This document shows, piece after piece, positions 8,195-16,385 of a DNA stretch of 34,222 bases (position 1 is its first letter; the number at the start of each line of letters is the position of its first letter). The position numbers were made by a program, and so were the translations under genes. The notes beneath the pieces are model-generated. The model was not told the DNA's origin. It made no database searches and saw only the letters and a program-made list of their open reading frames with translations. Source of the DNA: Yoonia sp. Its GTDB lineage: Bacteria > Pseudomonadota > Alphaproteobacteria > Rhodobacterales > Rhodobacteraceae. Location of the stretch: NCBI RefSeq assembly GCF_030731595.1, contig NZ_JANQTS010000113.1, positions 1 through 34,222 on the forward strand, read 5' to 3'.

Positions 8195-9340
8195 ATGCGA
8201 CACTCAATGCGAGGTGATGTTGATCCGTTTATCGTGATGGACGTGATGGAAGCTGCCCGCAAAGCAGAGGTTGCCGGTCGCCACATCATCCATATGGAGG
8301 TCGGTCAGCCCGGAACCGGCGCGCCGCAAGCCGCCAAAACCAAACTCATGGCCGAGATGAGCAACCCGCTTGGCTATACCGTCGGTCTTGGCTTGCCAGA
8401 GCTGCGGGCGCGGATTGCCCAGCATTATGCGGAGTGGTACGGCGTCACGATTGATCCTGCCCGCGTCGTCATCACCAGCGGCGCATCCGGCGCGTTCTTG
8501 CTCGCGTTTTCTGCGCTTTTTGACAATGACGCCCGCGTGGGTTTGGGCACACCCTGCTATCCGTCCTATCGCCAGATCCTCAAGGCCGTGGGCCTGACAC
8601 CGGTCGATATCCCCACAACTTTCGCGCAAAGGTTCCAGCCTTTGCCCTCTGATGTGGCGCAGTATAATCTGGATGGGCTTATCGTTGCCTCGCCGGCCAA
8701 TCCGACAGGAACAATGCTGGATCAGGACGCTTTGGCGGCTTTGGCAGCGGCATGCGATGGGCGCGGAGCGGCGCTCATCTCGGACGAGATTTACCACGGG
8801 ATCGACTATGACACTTCGCCTGTGACCGCCTTGCAGGTCACTGATGAGGTCTATGTCGTCAACTCATTCTCCAAGTATTTCTCGATGACCGGATGGCGCG
8901 TGGGCTGGATGATCGTGCCCCAGGATCACGTGCGCCGGATCGAACGTCTGGCACAGAATATGTTTATCTGCGCCCCGCACGCCGCCCAAAGGTTGGCTTT
9001 GCATGCGATGGATTGCACCGACGAACTAGAGGTGAACAAGGCGGTCTATGCCACAAACCGCGCTCTGATGATTGCGGGGCTAAAGGCGGCGGGCCTGACG
9101 CGCTTTGCGCCGCCAGATGGCGCGTTTTATGTCTATGTGGATGTGTCCGACCATACGGACGATGCCTTGGCATTTGCGGCGGAAATTCTTGAGAAGGCAG
9201 GCGTTGCGGTCACGCCGGGGTTGGATTTTGATGCATCCCGCGGTCACCATTGGCTGCGCTTTTCCTACGCCCGCGCCACGGCAGACATCACCGAAGGCCT
9301 TGACCGGCTCGCACGCTTTATGCATGAGCGGCAAACATGA
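8195..9340 (+). CDS. Class I/II pyridoxal-phosphate aminotransferase
   Basis: Fold-type I aminotransferase of 381 residues. The family residues are present: Asn169 in SPANPTG, Asp197 and Tyr200 in ISDEIYHGI, the PLP lysine Lys227 in NSFSKYFSMTGWRVGW, Arg235, and the carboxylate-binding Arg in HHWLRFSYA near the C-terminus. The substrate (aspartate, aromatic or branched amino acid) cannot be fixed from sequence. An ATG at 8195 is preceded by GAGGCAGG; an alternative ATG lies at 8207. The stop overlaps the amidase start in an ATGA, so the two are translationally coupled. The 125-base gap after ispG shows no clear terminator. Confidence 0.92.
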   Translation: MRHSMRGDVDPFIVMDVMEAARKAEVAGRHIIHMEVGQPGTGAPQAAKTKLMAEMSNPLGYTVGLGLPELRARIAQHYAEWYGVTIDPARVVITSGASGAFLLAFSALFDNDARVGLGTPCYPSYRQILKAVGLTPVDIPTTFAQRFQPLPSDVAQYNLDGLIVASPANPTGTMLDQDALAALAAACDGRGAALISDEIYHGIDYDTSPVTALQVTDEVYVVNSFSKYFSMTGWRVGWMIVPQDHVRRIERLAQNMFICAPHAAQRLALHAMDCTDELEVNKAVYATNRALMIAGLKAAGLTRFAPPDGAFYVYVDVSDHTDDALAFAAEILEKAGVAVTPGLDFDASRGHHWLRFSYARATADITEGLDRLARFMHERQT

Positions 9341-10491
9341 TCCGCTGGTGTGTGGCCCTTTTTCTGCTGGCGCAAAGCGCCTTTGCGCAGGTTGCCGTTG
9401 ATCCCGCGCGCACCGCTGTCAAGGACGGCTGGTGGACGCTCGAGGTCGCACTGGGACTGGCTGCCATCACACCTTACCGCGCCTTCACGCTGGATGATCC
9501 GCGCCGGTTGGTGGTGGATTTCGAAGGGGTCAGCTTTGACGGTCTGACGCCCGGGGACATCTTGTCGGGTGATCGGGCAATGGCCGTCCGCTTTGGCCCT
9601 TTGCGCCCCGGATGGTCGCGCATGGTGGTTGATCTGGCAGAGCCTCTGGTCATCACAGAGGCAGGGATGGTGACCGTGCCTGACGGCGCTGACCTGCGGA
9701 TTGTTCTGGCCCGCGCGACCGAAGCGGAATTTGCCGCCGCGGCCGGTGCGCCACCTGATCCGGGGTGGGATGTGGTGACAGGATTTGATCCCCAAGCCGC
9801 GGCAAGACTGGCCGACAGCGAAGATTTCGTCGTCGTGATCGACCCCGGTCATGGCGGCATTGATCCCGGCGCAATTCAGGGCGGCATCAAAGAGGCCGAT
9901 CTGATGCTGATCATGGCCGCCGAACTGGCTGTGATGCTCAACGGGCTGGATGGGGTAAGTGCCGTCATGACCCGCGAGACCGATACTTTCGTGCCACTTT
10001 CGGCACGTCTGACTTTTGCGCGGCAAGTGGGGGCTGACCTTTTTCTGTCGATCCATGCGGATGCGCTGGAAGAAGACGAGGCGCGCGGTGCGACTGTCTA
10101 CACGCTGTCCGCTGATGGCGGCGATGCTGCGGCCCAAAGGATTGTCGAACGGCACGAGCGCGGGGACCTTCTTGCCGGTGTTGATTTGAACGCTGCAAGC
10201 GACCGCGTTGCCACCGCGCTGATGGATCTGGCACGCGCTGAAACCGGACCTGCCGGACGCCGCTTTGCCGATGCGCTGGTGGCGTCCATGCGGACGGAAG
10301 GGGTGCGGCTGAACGCGCGACCCCGCCGCGAAGGCCAGTTTGCCGTACTCACGGCGGCGGATTTTCCCAGTGTGCTGATCGAGGCCGGGTTCTTGTCGAA
10401 TGCAGAAGACCGCGCGGTGCTGGCCACCGCAGAGGGCCGCGCGCGCATCGCGCGGGCCATTCGGGATACGGTTGCCTTGATGGCGCGCTAG
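9337..10491 (+). CDS. amiC: Exported N-acetylmuramoyl-L-alanine amidase (AmiC type, AMIN + Amidase_3)
   Basis: The enzyme cleaves the bond between MurNAc and L-Ala in peptidoglycan, usually for cell separation. The N-terminus is a signal peptide (about 1-17, cut after AFA). An AMIN-like beta domain (about 20-125) is followed by the zinc amidase domain (about 165-384), with His172 in DPGHGGIDPGA, Glu186, His240 in SIHAD and catalytic Glu349 in LIEAGFLSN. No LysM domain is present. It starts in a 4-base ATGA overlap with the aminotransferase. Its TAG stop shares the CTAG with the stop of the convergent methyltransferase gene. The next + strand gene is mrcA, another wall gene. Confidence 0.93.
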   Translation: MIRWCVALFLLAQSAFAQVAVDPARTAVKDGWWTLEVALGLAAITPYRAFTLDDPRRLVVDFEGVSFDGLTPGDILSGDRAMAVRFGPLRPGWSRMVVDLAEPLVITEAGMVTVPDGADLRIVLARATEAEFAAAAGAPPDPGWDVVTGFDPQAAARLADSEDFVVVIDPGHGGIDPGAIQGGIKEADLMLIMAAELAVMLNGLDGVSAVMTRETDTFVPLSARLTFARQVGADLFLSIHADALEEDEARGATVYTLSADGGDAAAQRIVERHERGDLLAGVDLNAASDRVATALMDLARAETGPAGRRFADALVASMRTEGVRLNARPRREGQFAVLTAADFPSVLIEAGFLSNAEDRAVLATAEGRARIARAIRDTVALMAR

Positions 10492-11096
10492 GGCCGGAAC
10501 TGCGCGAGCCAGACCGTGTGATGTCCGCAGGCGGGGTCTTCGGGGGTATAGCGCAAAACGCTGAACCCAGCGTCCTTGAGCAATGCGCGATAGGCCTCTG
10601 GATCCAGTGACGCATGATAGATCGGGGCATCGGCGACTTGGCCAATCGCCTCGCCGGCCATGTGGCCCGATGTGAACAGCAATGCCGCATGCGGTGCTGC
10701 ATGCGCGGCAAAGGTCGCGAACATCTGCCGCTGATCATCTGCGCCCAGATGAAAGAAACTGTCCCATGCCAGAATGGCGTCGAACTGCTGATCCAGCGCA
10801 AGGCCGCGCATGTCGGCTGCGATGGTCCGCGCCTGCGGGACATTCTTTGCGTAAAGCGCTGTCATCGTGTGGGCGGCATCGACACCGGTCACGCGCGTGC
10901 CGCGGTCCGCCAGATAGCTGCCGATCGGACGCCCGGAACCGCAGCCCAGATCAAGAACCCGCAGTTTGCCATCGCTGCGGGGTGCCGTGCTGAGCATCCG
11001 GTCAAGCCACGCTTTCTCGATCAGATCGACACGACGTTGCTGCGCCCAGATTTCACCGATGCGTTCGTATGTGGCAATGACATCATCTGCTTTCAT
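10488..11096 (-). CDS. Class I SAM-dependent methyltransferase
   Basis: A 202-residue Rossmann methyltransferase: motif I VLDLGCGSGRP (47-57), the acidic end of strand 2 in VTGVDAAH (69-76), and the strand-4 motif FDAILAWDSFFHL (105-117). This last motif resembles methyltransferases of the tellurite/UbiE-like small-molecule group. The acceptor is unknown. The frame stays open to 11546, but that would run through the mrcA 5' end. I therefore take the ATG at 11096, where homologous sequence (a helix before motif I) begins. An ATG at 11234 is a less likely alternative. No strong ribosome site is visible. It is an isolated minus-strand gene wedged between amiC and mrcA. Confidence 0.85.
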   Translation of the reverse strand: MKADDVIATYERIGEIWAQQRRVDLIEKAWLDRMLSTAPRSDGKLRVLDLGCGSGRPIGSYLADRGTRVTGVDAAHTMTALYAKNVPQARTIAADMRGLALDQQFDAILAWDSFFHLGADDQRQMFATFAAHAAPHAALLFTSGHMAGEAIGQVADAPIYHASLDPEAYRALLKDAGFSVLRYTPEDPACGHHTVWLAQFRP

Positions 11097-11252
11097 CGCT
11101 GTCAGATGCCACTTGCGGTGATCCGGCACAATGGCGCAATCAAAAGTGATCGCTTTGCTGGCATCTTCCGGCCGAAGCCGGCATATCGGCTTTTGACCAT
11201 CACGGCTTTGACAGGTATAAGCTTGTGAAATCATAAGGGCTCGTACCAACTC

Positions 11253-13769
11253 GTGTTGCGCTTTATTCTTTCGTTCTTTGGCGGTCTTTTCACGCTGATC
11301 ACCCTGGGTCTTTTCATGGGGGCACTGGGTATCGGTGGCGTGCTCTATATGTATGGTCGCGACCTGCCCAGTTACGAGACATTGTCGCAATACACCCCCA
11401 AGACCATCAGCCGGATCTATTCCGGTGAGGGGCAGATCATTGACGAATTTGCCGTCGAGCGCCGGTTGTTCACACCTGCCGAGGAAATTCCGGACATCGT
11501 CAAGCAGGCCTTTATCTCGGCCGAAGACAAGAATTTCTATGAACATGCCGGTTATGACGCGATGGGCATGGTTGCGGCTGTTGTCGATGCGGTGGAATCG
11601 CGTGGCGAGAACTTACGTGGTGCATCGACCATCACCCAGCAGGTGATGAAGAACTTCTTGCTGGACGGGTCGCGTTCTGTCGAGCGCAAGATCAAGGAAA
11701 TCATTCTTGCGGTGCGTATCGAAGGTGCGATGCCGAAAGAGCGTATTCTTGAACTTTACCTGAACGAGATTTTCCTCGGTCAGAACAGCTTTGGCGTGAC
11801 CGCTGCTGCACTGACTTATTTCAACAAGCCCCTGTCAGAACTTTCGGCGGGCGAGGCGGCCTATCTCGCGTCGCTGCCAAAGGCTCCAAGCAATCGCCAT
11901 CCGGTCCGTGATCGCGAGGCTGCGGTTTTCTGGCGCAACAACACCCTGCGCGAGATGTTCGAGAACGGCTATATTGATCAAACAACCTATGAGACCGAAC
12001 GCAACGCGCCGCTTTTGTCTGTGCAAGGCGGGGACTACACGGATTTCCGTGAAAGCCTTCCCGAACGTGATTACTTTACCGACGAAATCCGCCGTCAGCT
12101 CAGCCAGAACTTTGGCGAAGAGGAATTCTTTTCCGGCGGTTTGTCGATCCGCGCGACTGTTGATCCCGATCTGCAAATAACCGCTGCCCATTCGCTCCAG
12201 CGTGCGCTGGAAGAGTATGACCGTGGGTCAGGGAACTGGCGCGGCACTGGCGAGGTCATCCCGCAAGAGACTTTGGGCGATGATGCGGCATGGCGCGCCG
12301 CGCTCGCCGCTTTGACTTTGCCGCGCGATATCGATCTTGACGGGACATGGTACCCCGCGGTGATCCGCGAGGTGGCAGAGAACACCCTCACCATCGGGAT
12401 CGAGGGCGTGGAAGAAACCGAAGATGAGCCCTTTGTTGTGCCCCGCGCCGATATCCGGTGGTTGACGGGTGATTTCTTTGACAACTTTACGCCCGGTGAT
12501 GTGGTGCATGTGCGCCGCCTTTTGAATGATGACGGCAGTTTTGAACGCTGGTCGTTGCGGCAGGTGCCCGAAGTACAGGGCGGCTTTATGGCGATGGACG
12601 TCAATACCGGTCGTGTGATCGCGATGCAGGGTGGTTTCAGCTATCAGCACTCGGTGTTCAACCGCGCCACGCAAGCGCAACGCCAGCCGGGGTCGTCGTT
12701 CAAACCCTTCGTCTATGCGGCGGCTCTGGACAGTGGTTATTCGCCTGCCACGATCATCGTGGATGCGCCGATTACGATCAACACACCACAAGGTGTCTGG
12801 CGTCCGCGCAATGCCTCAAACCAGTTTTATGGCCCGACGCCCATGCGCACCGGGATCGAGCGGTCGCGGAACCTGATGACGATCCGTCTGGCCCAAGAAA
12901 TCGGGATCGACACTGTCGGTCTTTATGCCGAACGCTTTGGTGTCTATGACAATATGAACCGCGTGCTGGCGGCCTCGCTTGGCTCGGATGAGACGACGCT
13001 TTTCAAGATGGTGGCGGCCTATGCCATGTTCGCGAATGGCGGTGAGCGGGTCGAGCCGACGCTGGTGGACCGCGTGCAGGACAGGTTTGGCCATACCGTT
13101 TATCGCCATGACCAGAGGACCTGTGTGGACTGCGATCAGGCCTCCTTGCCAGCAGGCGATGCGCCCCGGATCATGACCAACCGCACGCGCGTGATGAACG
13201 AGATAACGGCCTATCAGCTGACCTCGATGCTCAAGGGCGTGGTGGATCGTGGCACAGCGAGCGGGACAGTGAATTTGCCAGTGCCGATTGCAGGCAAGAC
13301 CGGTACAACAAATGATGCCAAAGATGTTTGGTTCATCGGCTTTTCATCCAATATCGTGGCAGGCTGTTACATCGGCTATGACACGCCACGCTCTCTGGGC
13401 CGTGGCGCATCAGGCGGCGGCATGTGTGGGCCTGTCTTTAACCGGTTCATGACCGAAGCAATCGAGAAATACGGCGCTGGTCCATTCCGGGTGCCTGCCG
13501 ACTGCCAGTTTATCAATATCGACCGTTTCAGCGGGGCCCGGCTTCCGCCAGAGGCGACAGGCGACAATGTCATCGCCGAGTGTTTCCGCCCCGGCGAAGA
13601 GCCACTCTTTGGCATCATGTTTGACGGTGGTTTTGCGATGGCCGCGGACTTGCCCTTGTTTGATGAAGTCCCCCGCACCCAGCGTCAGGTCACCACCTCG
13701 ACCGGTGAGACAGCTACCGTTGGTGAAAAGGCGACATTCGGCACTTTGTCATCGGGTGGTCTTTACTGA
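11253..13769 (+). CDS. mrcA: Penicillin-binding protein 1A, bifunctional glycosyltransferase/transpeptidase
   Basis: Class A PBP of 838 residues. It has a short cytoplasmic N-terminus and a membrane helix (about 5-34). The GT51 glycosyltransferase domain carries catalytic Glu91 in SAEDKNFYEHAGYD and the later GASTITQQVMKNF motif. An OB-like insert follows, then the transpeptidase domain with SSFK (Ser481 nucleophile, Lys484), SRN (538-540) and KTGT (682-685). It polymerises and cross-links peptidoglycan at the periplasmic face. The start is GTG at 11253, with TTG at 11256 also possible; an in-frame TGA at 11226 limits any upstream extension. Together with amiC upstream and prfB downstream it forms an order seen in other Alphaproteobacteria, interrupted here by the methyltransferase. 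Confidence 0.96.
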   Translation: MLRFILSFFGGLFTLITLGLFMGALGIGGVLYMYGRDLPSYETLSQYTPKTISRIYSGEGQIIDEFAVERRLFTPAEEIPDIVKQAFISAEDKNFYEHAGYDAMGMVAAVVDAVESRGENLRGASTITQQVMKNFLLDGSRSVERKIKEIILAVRIEGAMPKERILELYLNEIFLGQNSFGVTAAALTYFNKPLSELSAGEAAYLASLPKAPSNRHPVRDREAAVFWRNNTLREMFENGYIDQTTYETERNAPLLSVQGGDYTDFRESLPERDYFTDEIRRQLSQNFGEEEFFSGGLSIRATVDPDLQITAAHSLQRALEEYDRGSGNWRGTGEVIPQETLGDDAAWRAALAALTLPRDIDLDGTWYPAVIREVAENTLTIGIEGVEETEDEPFVVPRADIRWLTGDFFDNFTPGDVVHVRRLLNDDGSFERWSLRQVPEVQGGFMAMDVNTGRVIAMQGGFSYQHSVFNRATQAQRQPGSSFKPFVYAAALDSGYSPATIIVDAPITINTPQGVWRPRNASNQFYGPTPMRTGIERSRNLMTIRLAQEIGIDTVGLYAERFGVYDNMNRVLAASLGSDETTLFKMVAAYAMFANGGERVEPTLVDRVQDRFGHTVYRHDQRTCVDCDQASLPAGDAPRIMTNRTRVMNEITAYQLTSMLKGVVDRGTASGTVNLPVPIAGKTGTTNDAKDVWFIGFSSNIVAGCYIGYDTPRSLGRGASGGGMCGPVFNRFMTEAIEKYGAGPFRVPADCQFINIDRFSGARLPPEATGDNVIAECFRPGEEPLFGIMFDGGFAMAADLPLFDEVPRTQRQVTTSTGETATVGEKATFGTLSSGGLY

Positions 13770-13844
13770 CCTGCCGCTTGTGGCGGGCAGGGCAGCGCTG
13801 TAAGAACCCCTGACATTTGAATCCCAACAAACGACGACAGGTGC

Positions 13845-14972
13845 ATGATGCGCGCAGAAATCCAGACAACAGTAGAGGCGATTGAAAAGTCTCTTTCACT
13901 GCTTGCGCAGCGGATGGACCATGAAACCGCAGCGCACCGGTTGGAGGAATTCAACGCCCGTGTCGAAGATCCGGCGCTTTGGGACAATCCCGAGGCAGCG
14001 CAGAAACTGATGCGCGACCGGCAGATGCTGGTCGATGCTTTGGCCAATTACGACGGGATCAAGCAGGAACTCTCGGACAACATCGAACTCATTGAATTGG
14101 GCGAGATGGAAGAGGACGCCGAGATCGTCGCCGAAGCAGAGACAGCACTCAAGGCGCTTCGTGTGAAGGCCGCACAGAAAGAGCTGGAAGCGCTGCTGGA
14201 TGGTGAGGCGGACGCCAACGACACCTTCCTCGAGATCAACGCAGGGGCGGGTGGTACGGAAAGCTGCGACTGGGCCAATATGCTGGCGCGGATGTATGTC
14301 CGCTGGGCCGAGAAAAAAGGCTATAAGGTCGAGTTGCAATCCGAGCAAGCCGGTGACGAGGCGGGCATCAAGTCTGCCGCCTACAAGATCAGCGGGCACA
14401 ACGCCTATGGCTGGCTGAAGTCCGAAAGCGGCGTGCATCGGTTGGTGCGTATCTCGCCCTTCGACAGTGCCGCCAAGCGCCACACCTCCTTTACCTCGGT
14501 GAAGGTCTATCCGGTGGTGGATGACAATATCGAGATCGAGGTCAGCCCCTCGGATATCCGTCTTGATACCTATCGGTCGTCAGGTGCCGGTGGTCAGCAC
14601 GTCAACACCACCGACTCGGCCGTGCGTATCACGCACTTGCCCACGGGGATTGTCGTCACCAGTTCCGAAAAATCGCAGCACCAGAACCGGGACATCGCGA
14701 TGAAGGCGCTCAAGTCGCGCTTGTATCAGATGGAATTGGACAAACGCTCTGCGCTCGTCAACGAGGCCCATGAGAATGCAGGCGATGCAGGCTGGGGCAA
14801 CCAGATCCGGTCCTATGTCCTGCAGCCCTACCAGATGGTCAAAGACCTGCGGACGGGCCACGAGACTTCGGACACCAAAGGCGTGCTTGACGGTGATCTG
14901 GACGGGTTCATGGGGGCCACACTGGCGATGGATGTCGCCGGCAAGAGCCGCGCCGAGGCCAACGCAGAGTAA
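13845..14972 (+). CDS. prfB: Peptide chain release factor 2
   Basis: RF2 recognises UGA and UAA stop codons and triggers peptide release. The 375-residue protein has the RF2-specific SPF anticodon mimic (Ser204-Phe206, in RISPFDSAAKRHTSF) and the catalytic GGQ loop (249-251, in GAGGQHVNTTDSA). The frame is continuous from ATG 13845 (or 13848), so the autoregulatory in-frame UGA frameshift of many prfB genes is absent. An imperfect hairpin (13770-13791) sits right after the mrcA stop but has no T tract, so cotranscription with mrcA is possible. Confidence 0.97.
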   Translation: MMRAEIQTTVEAIEKSLSLLAQRMDHETAAHRLEEFNARVEDPALWDNPEAAQKLMRDRQMLVDALANYDGIKQELSDNIELIELGEMEEDAEIVAEAETALKALRVKAAQKELEALLDGEADANDTFLEINAGAGGTESCDWANMLARMYVRWAEKKGYKVELQSEQAGDEAGIKSAAYKISGHNAYGWLKSESGVHRLVRISPFDSAAKRHTSFTSVKVYPVVDDNIEIEVSPSDIRLDTYRSSGAGGQHVNTTDSAVRITHLPTGIVVTSSEKSQHQNRDIAMKALKSRLYQMELDKRSALVNEAHENAGDAGWGNQIRSYVLQPYQMVKDLRTGHETSDTKGVLDGDLDGFMGATLAMDVAGKSRAEANAE

Positions 14973-14977
14973 GCTTG

Positions 14978-15002
14978 CCAAATGCGCGCGCGCGCGGTTT
15001 GG
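14978..15002 (+). repeat. Alternating CG tract flanked by short inverted arms, before the amidase start
   Basis: CCAAA (14978-14982) and TTTGG (14998-15002) bracket a run of alternating pyrimidine-purine bases (TGCGCGCGCGCGCG, 14983-14996). The tract is self-complementary, could form a stem in RNA and has Z-DNA-type sequence. It sits in the 36-base gap between prfB and the amidase, ending 6 bases before the ATG at 15009. It could therefore overlap the amidase ribosome site (GTAGG). Confidence 0.5.
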
Positions 15003-15008
15003 TAGGTT

Positions 15009-16385
15009 ATGACCGATTTTCTGACATGGAACGCGCACGACCTGATCGCAGCCTTGGCCAAAGGCCAGTTGAGTGCTGTCGAGGTGATGCAGGCGACGCT
15101 GGCGCGCATCGCGGCAGAGAATGGCCAATACAATGCGATTGTGTCCTTGCGCGATCCGGACATACTTTTGCAAGAGGCTCGTGCGGCAGATCAATCTGCC
15201 ACGAAAGGCCCGCTCTTTGGCGTGCCTATGGCGATCAAGGATCTGGCAAATGTTGCCGGCATTCCGACATCGCAAGGCTCTCCGCTGTTTGCTGGCAAGC
15301 CTGCCGTATCCAGCGACGTCTGGGTGCAGCGGATTCAGGATGCAGGCGCCATCATCATCGGCAAGACGAACACGCCCGAGTTCGGCCTTGGCAGCCATAC
15401 CTACAACCCTGTTTTCGGTGCGACGCAGAACGCCACAGTGCCCGACCATACGGCGGGCGGGTCTTCTGGCGGCGCGGCAGTCGCACTTGCGCGGCATATG
15501 GTGTGTCTGGCTGATGGCTCTGACGCGATGGGCAGTTTGCGCAATCCGGCTGGCTGGAACGGTGTTTACGGCATGCGCCCCACTTGGGGGCGGGTTCCCG
15601 CAGAGCCTGCGGGCGATCTGTTCATGCACCAGCTTTCGACCGACGGCCCGATGGCGCGGTCCCCGCGTGATCTGGCGCTCTTGCTGGCGGTGCAGTCAGG
15701 TCCGGACCCGCGCCGCCCTTTGCCTCTGCCGCGGGTGGATTGCCAAAGCGATCTTGATGTTGATGTATCGGGCCGCCGCATTGCGTGGCTCGGCGATTGG
15801 GGCGGGGCATATCCGATGGAGGACGGTGTCCTGTCCTGCGCTGCGGAGGGGGTGAAGCGCTTTACCGCGTTGGGTTGCACCGTAGAGGCGGTGGCGCCGC
15901 CCTTTGAGGCTGCTGCCCTCTGGGAGGCTTGGACAGTGCTGCGGGCATGGGCCAATGCCGCAAAGTTGGGGCCGATCTATGACAACCCCCAAACACGCGA
16001 TGCGCTCAAACCCGAAGCGATCTGGGAGGTCGAGAAAGGGCGCGCCCTGAGCGGTGCAGCGATCCAAAGGGCCAGCACGCTGCGGTCGGACTGGTACCGC
16101 GCAGCGCATGCTTTGTTTCAAGATTACGATGCTTTCGTTCTGCCCACAGCCCAGTGCTGGCCTTTCCCGATAGCTTGGGACTGGCCCAAGCAGATCGCAG
16201 GCGTTGCGATGGATACCTATCACCGCTGGATGGAAGTTGTGGTCCCCGTCAGCCTGATCGGCCTGCCTTGCGTGGCGGTTCCGATGGCTGGTTCACGCCC
16301 CATGGGGCTTCAGATCGCGGGGCATCGCGGAGACGACCTTGGTGTGCTACAATTGGGTCAGGCATGGTACAAAGCGACATCATAG
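15009..16385 (+). CDS. Amidase-signature (AS) family amidase
   Basis: A 458-residue cytoplasmic amidohydrolase with the Ser-cisSer-Lys triad at the expected spacing: Lys77 (MAIKDLANV), cis-Ser152 (GGSSGGAA) and nucleophile Ser176 (DAMGSLRNPA). The usual DTGGS before the nucleophile is DAMGS here, a variant I associate with a sub-branch of non-GatA amidases. GatA function is unlikely because gatB and gatC are absent and the C-terminal part differs. The substrate is unknown. The end overlaps the DUF2189 gene by 22 bases, which implies a shared transcript. Confidence 0.9.
   Translation: MTDFLTWNAHDLIAALAKGQLSAVEVMQATLARIAAENGQYNAIVSLRDPDILLQEARAADQSATKGPLFGVPMAIKDLANVAGIPTSQGSPLFAGKPAVSSDVWVQRIQDAGAIIIGKTNTPEFGLGSHTYNPVFGATQNATVPDHTAGGSSGGAAVALARHMVCLADGSDAMGSLRNPAGWNGVYGMRPTWGRVPAEPAGDLFMHQLSTDGPMARSPRDLALLLAVQSGPDPRRPLPLPRVDCQSDLDVDVSGRRIAWLGDWGGAYPMEDGVLSCAAEGVKRFTALGCTVEAVAPPFEAAALWEAWTVLRAWANAAKLGPIYDNPQTRDALKPEAIWEVEKGRALSGAAIQRASTLRSDWYRAAHALFQDYDAFVLPTAQCWPFPIAWDWPKQIAGVAMDTYHRWMEVVVPVSLIGLPCVAVPMAGSRPMGLQIAGHRGDDLGVLQLGQAWYKATS

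Noticed and set aside
11097-11546. Extended N-terminus (to 352 residues) for the methyltransferase
   Set aside because: It would run through the start and about 290 bases of mrcA. The extra 150 residues are charged and unlike the family, and the Rossmann domain is complete from 11096.
13770-13791. Hairpin after mrcA as a terminator
   Set aside because: The stem has a bulge and there is no T tract after it; it is better left as a possible leader structure of prfB.
16154-16363. Upstream extension of the DUF2189 protein
   Set aside because: The extra 70 codons lie inside the amidase gene and read as Arg/Pro/Gly-rich nonsense. The ATG at 16364 has a ribosome site and the family N-terminus.
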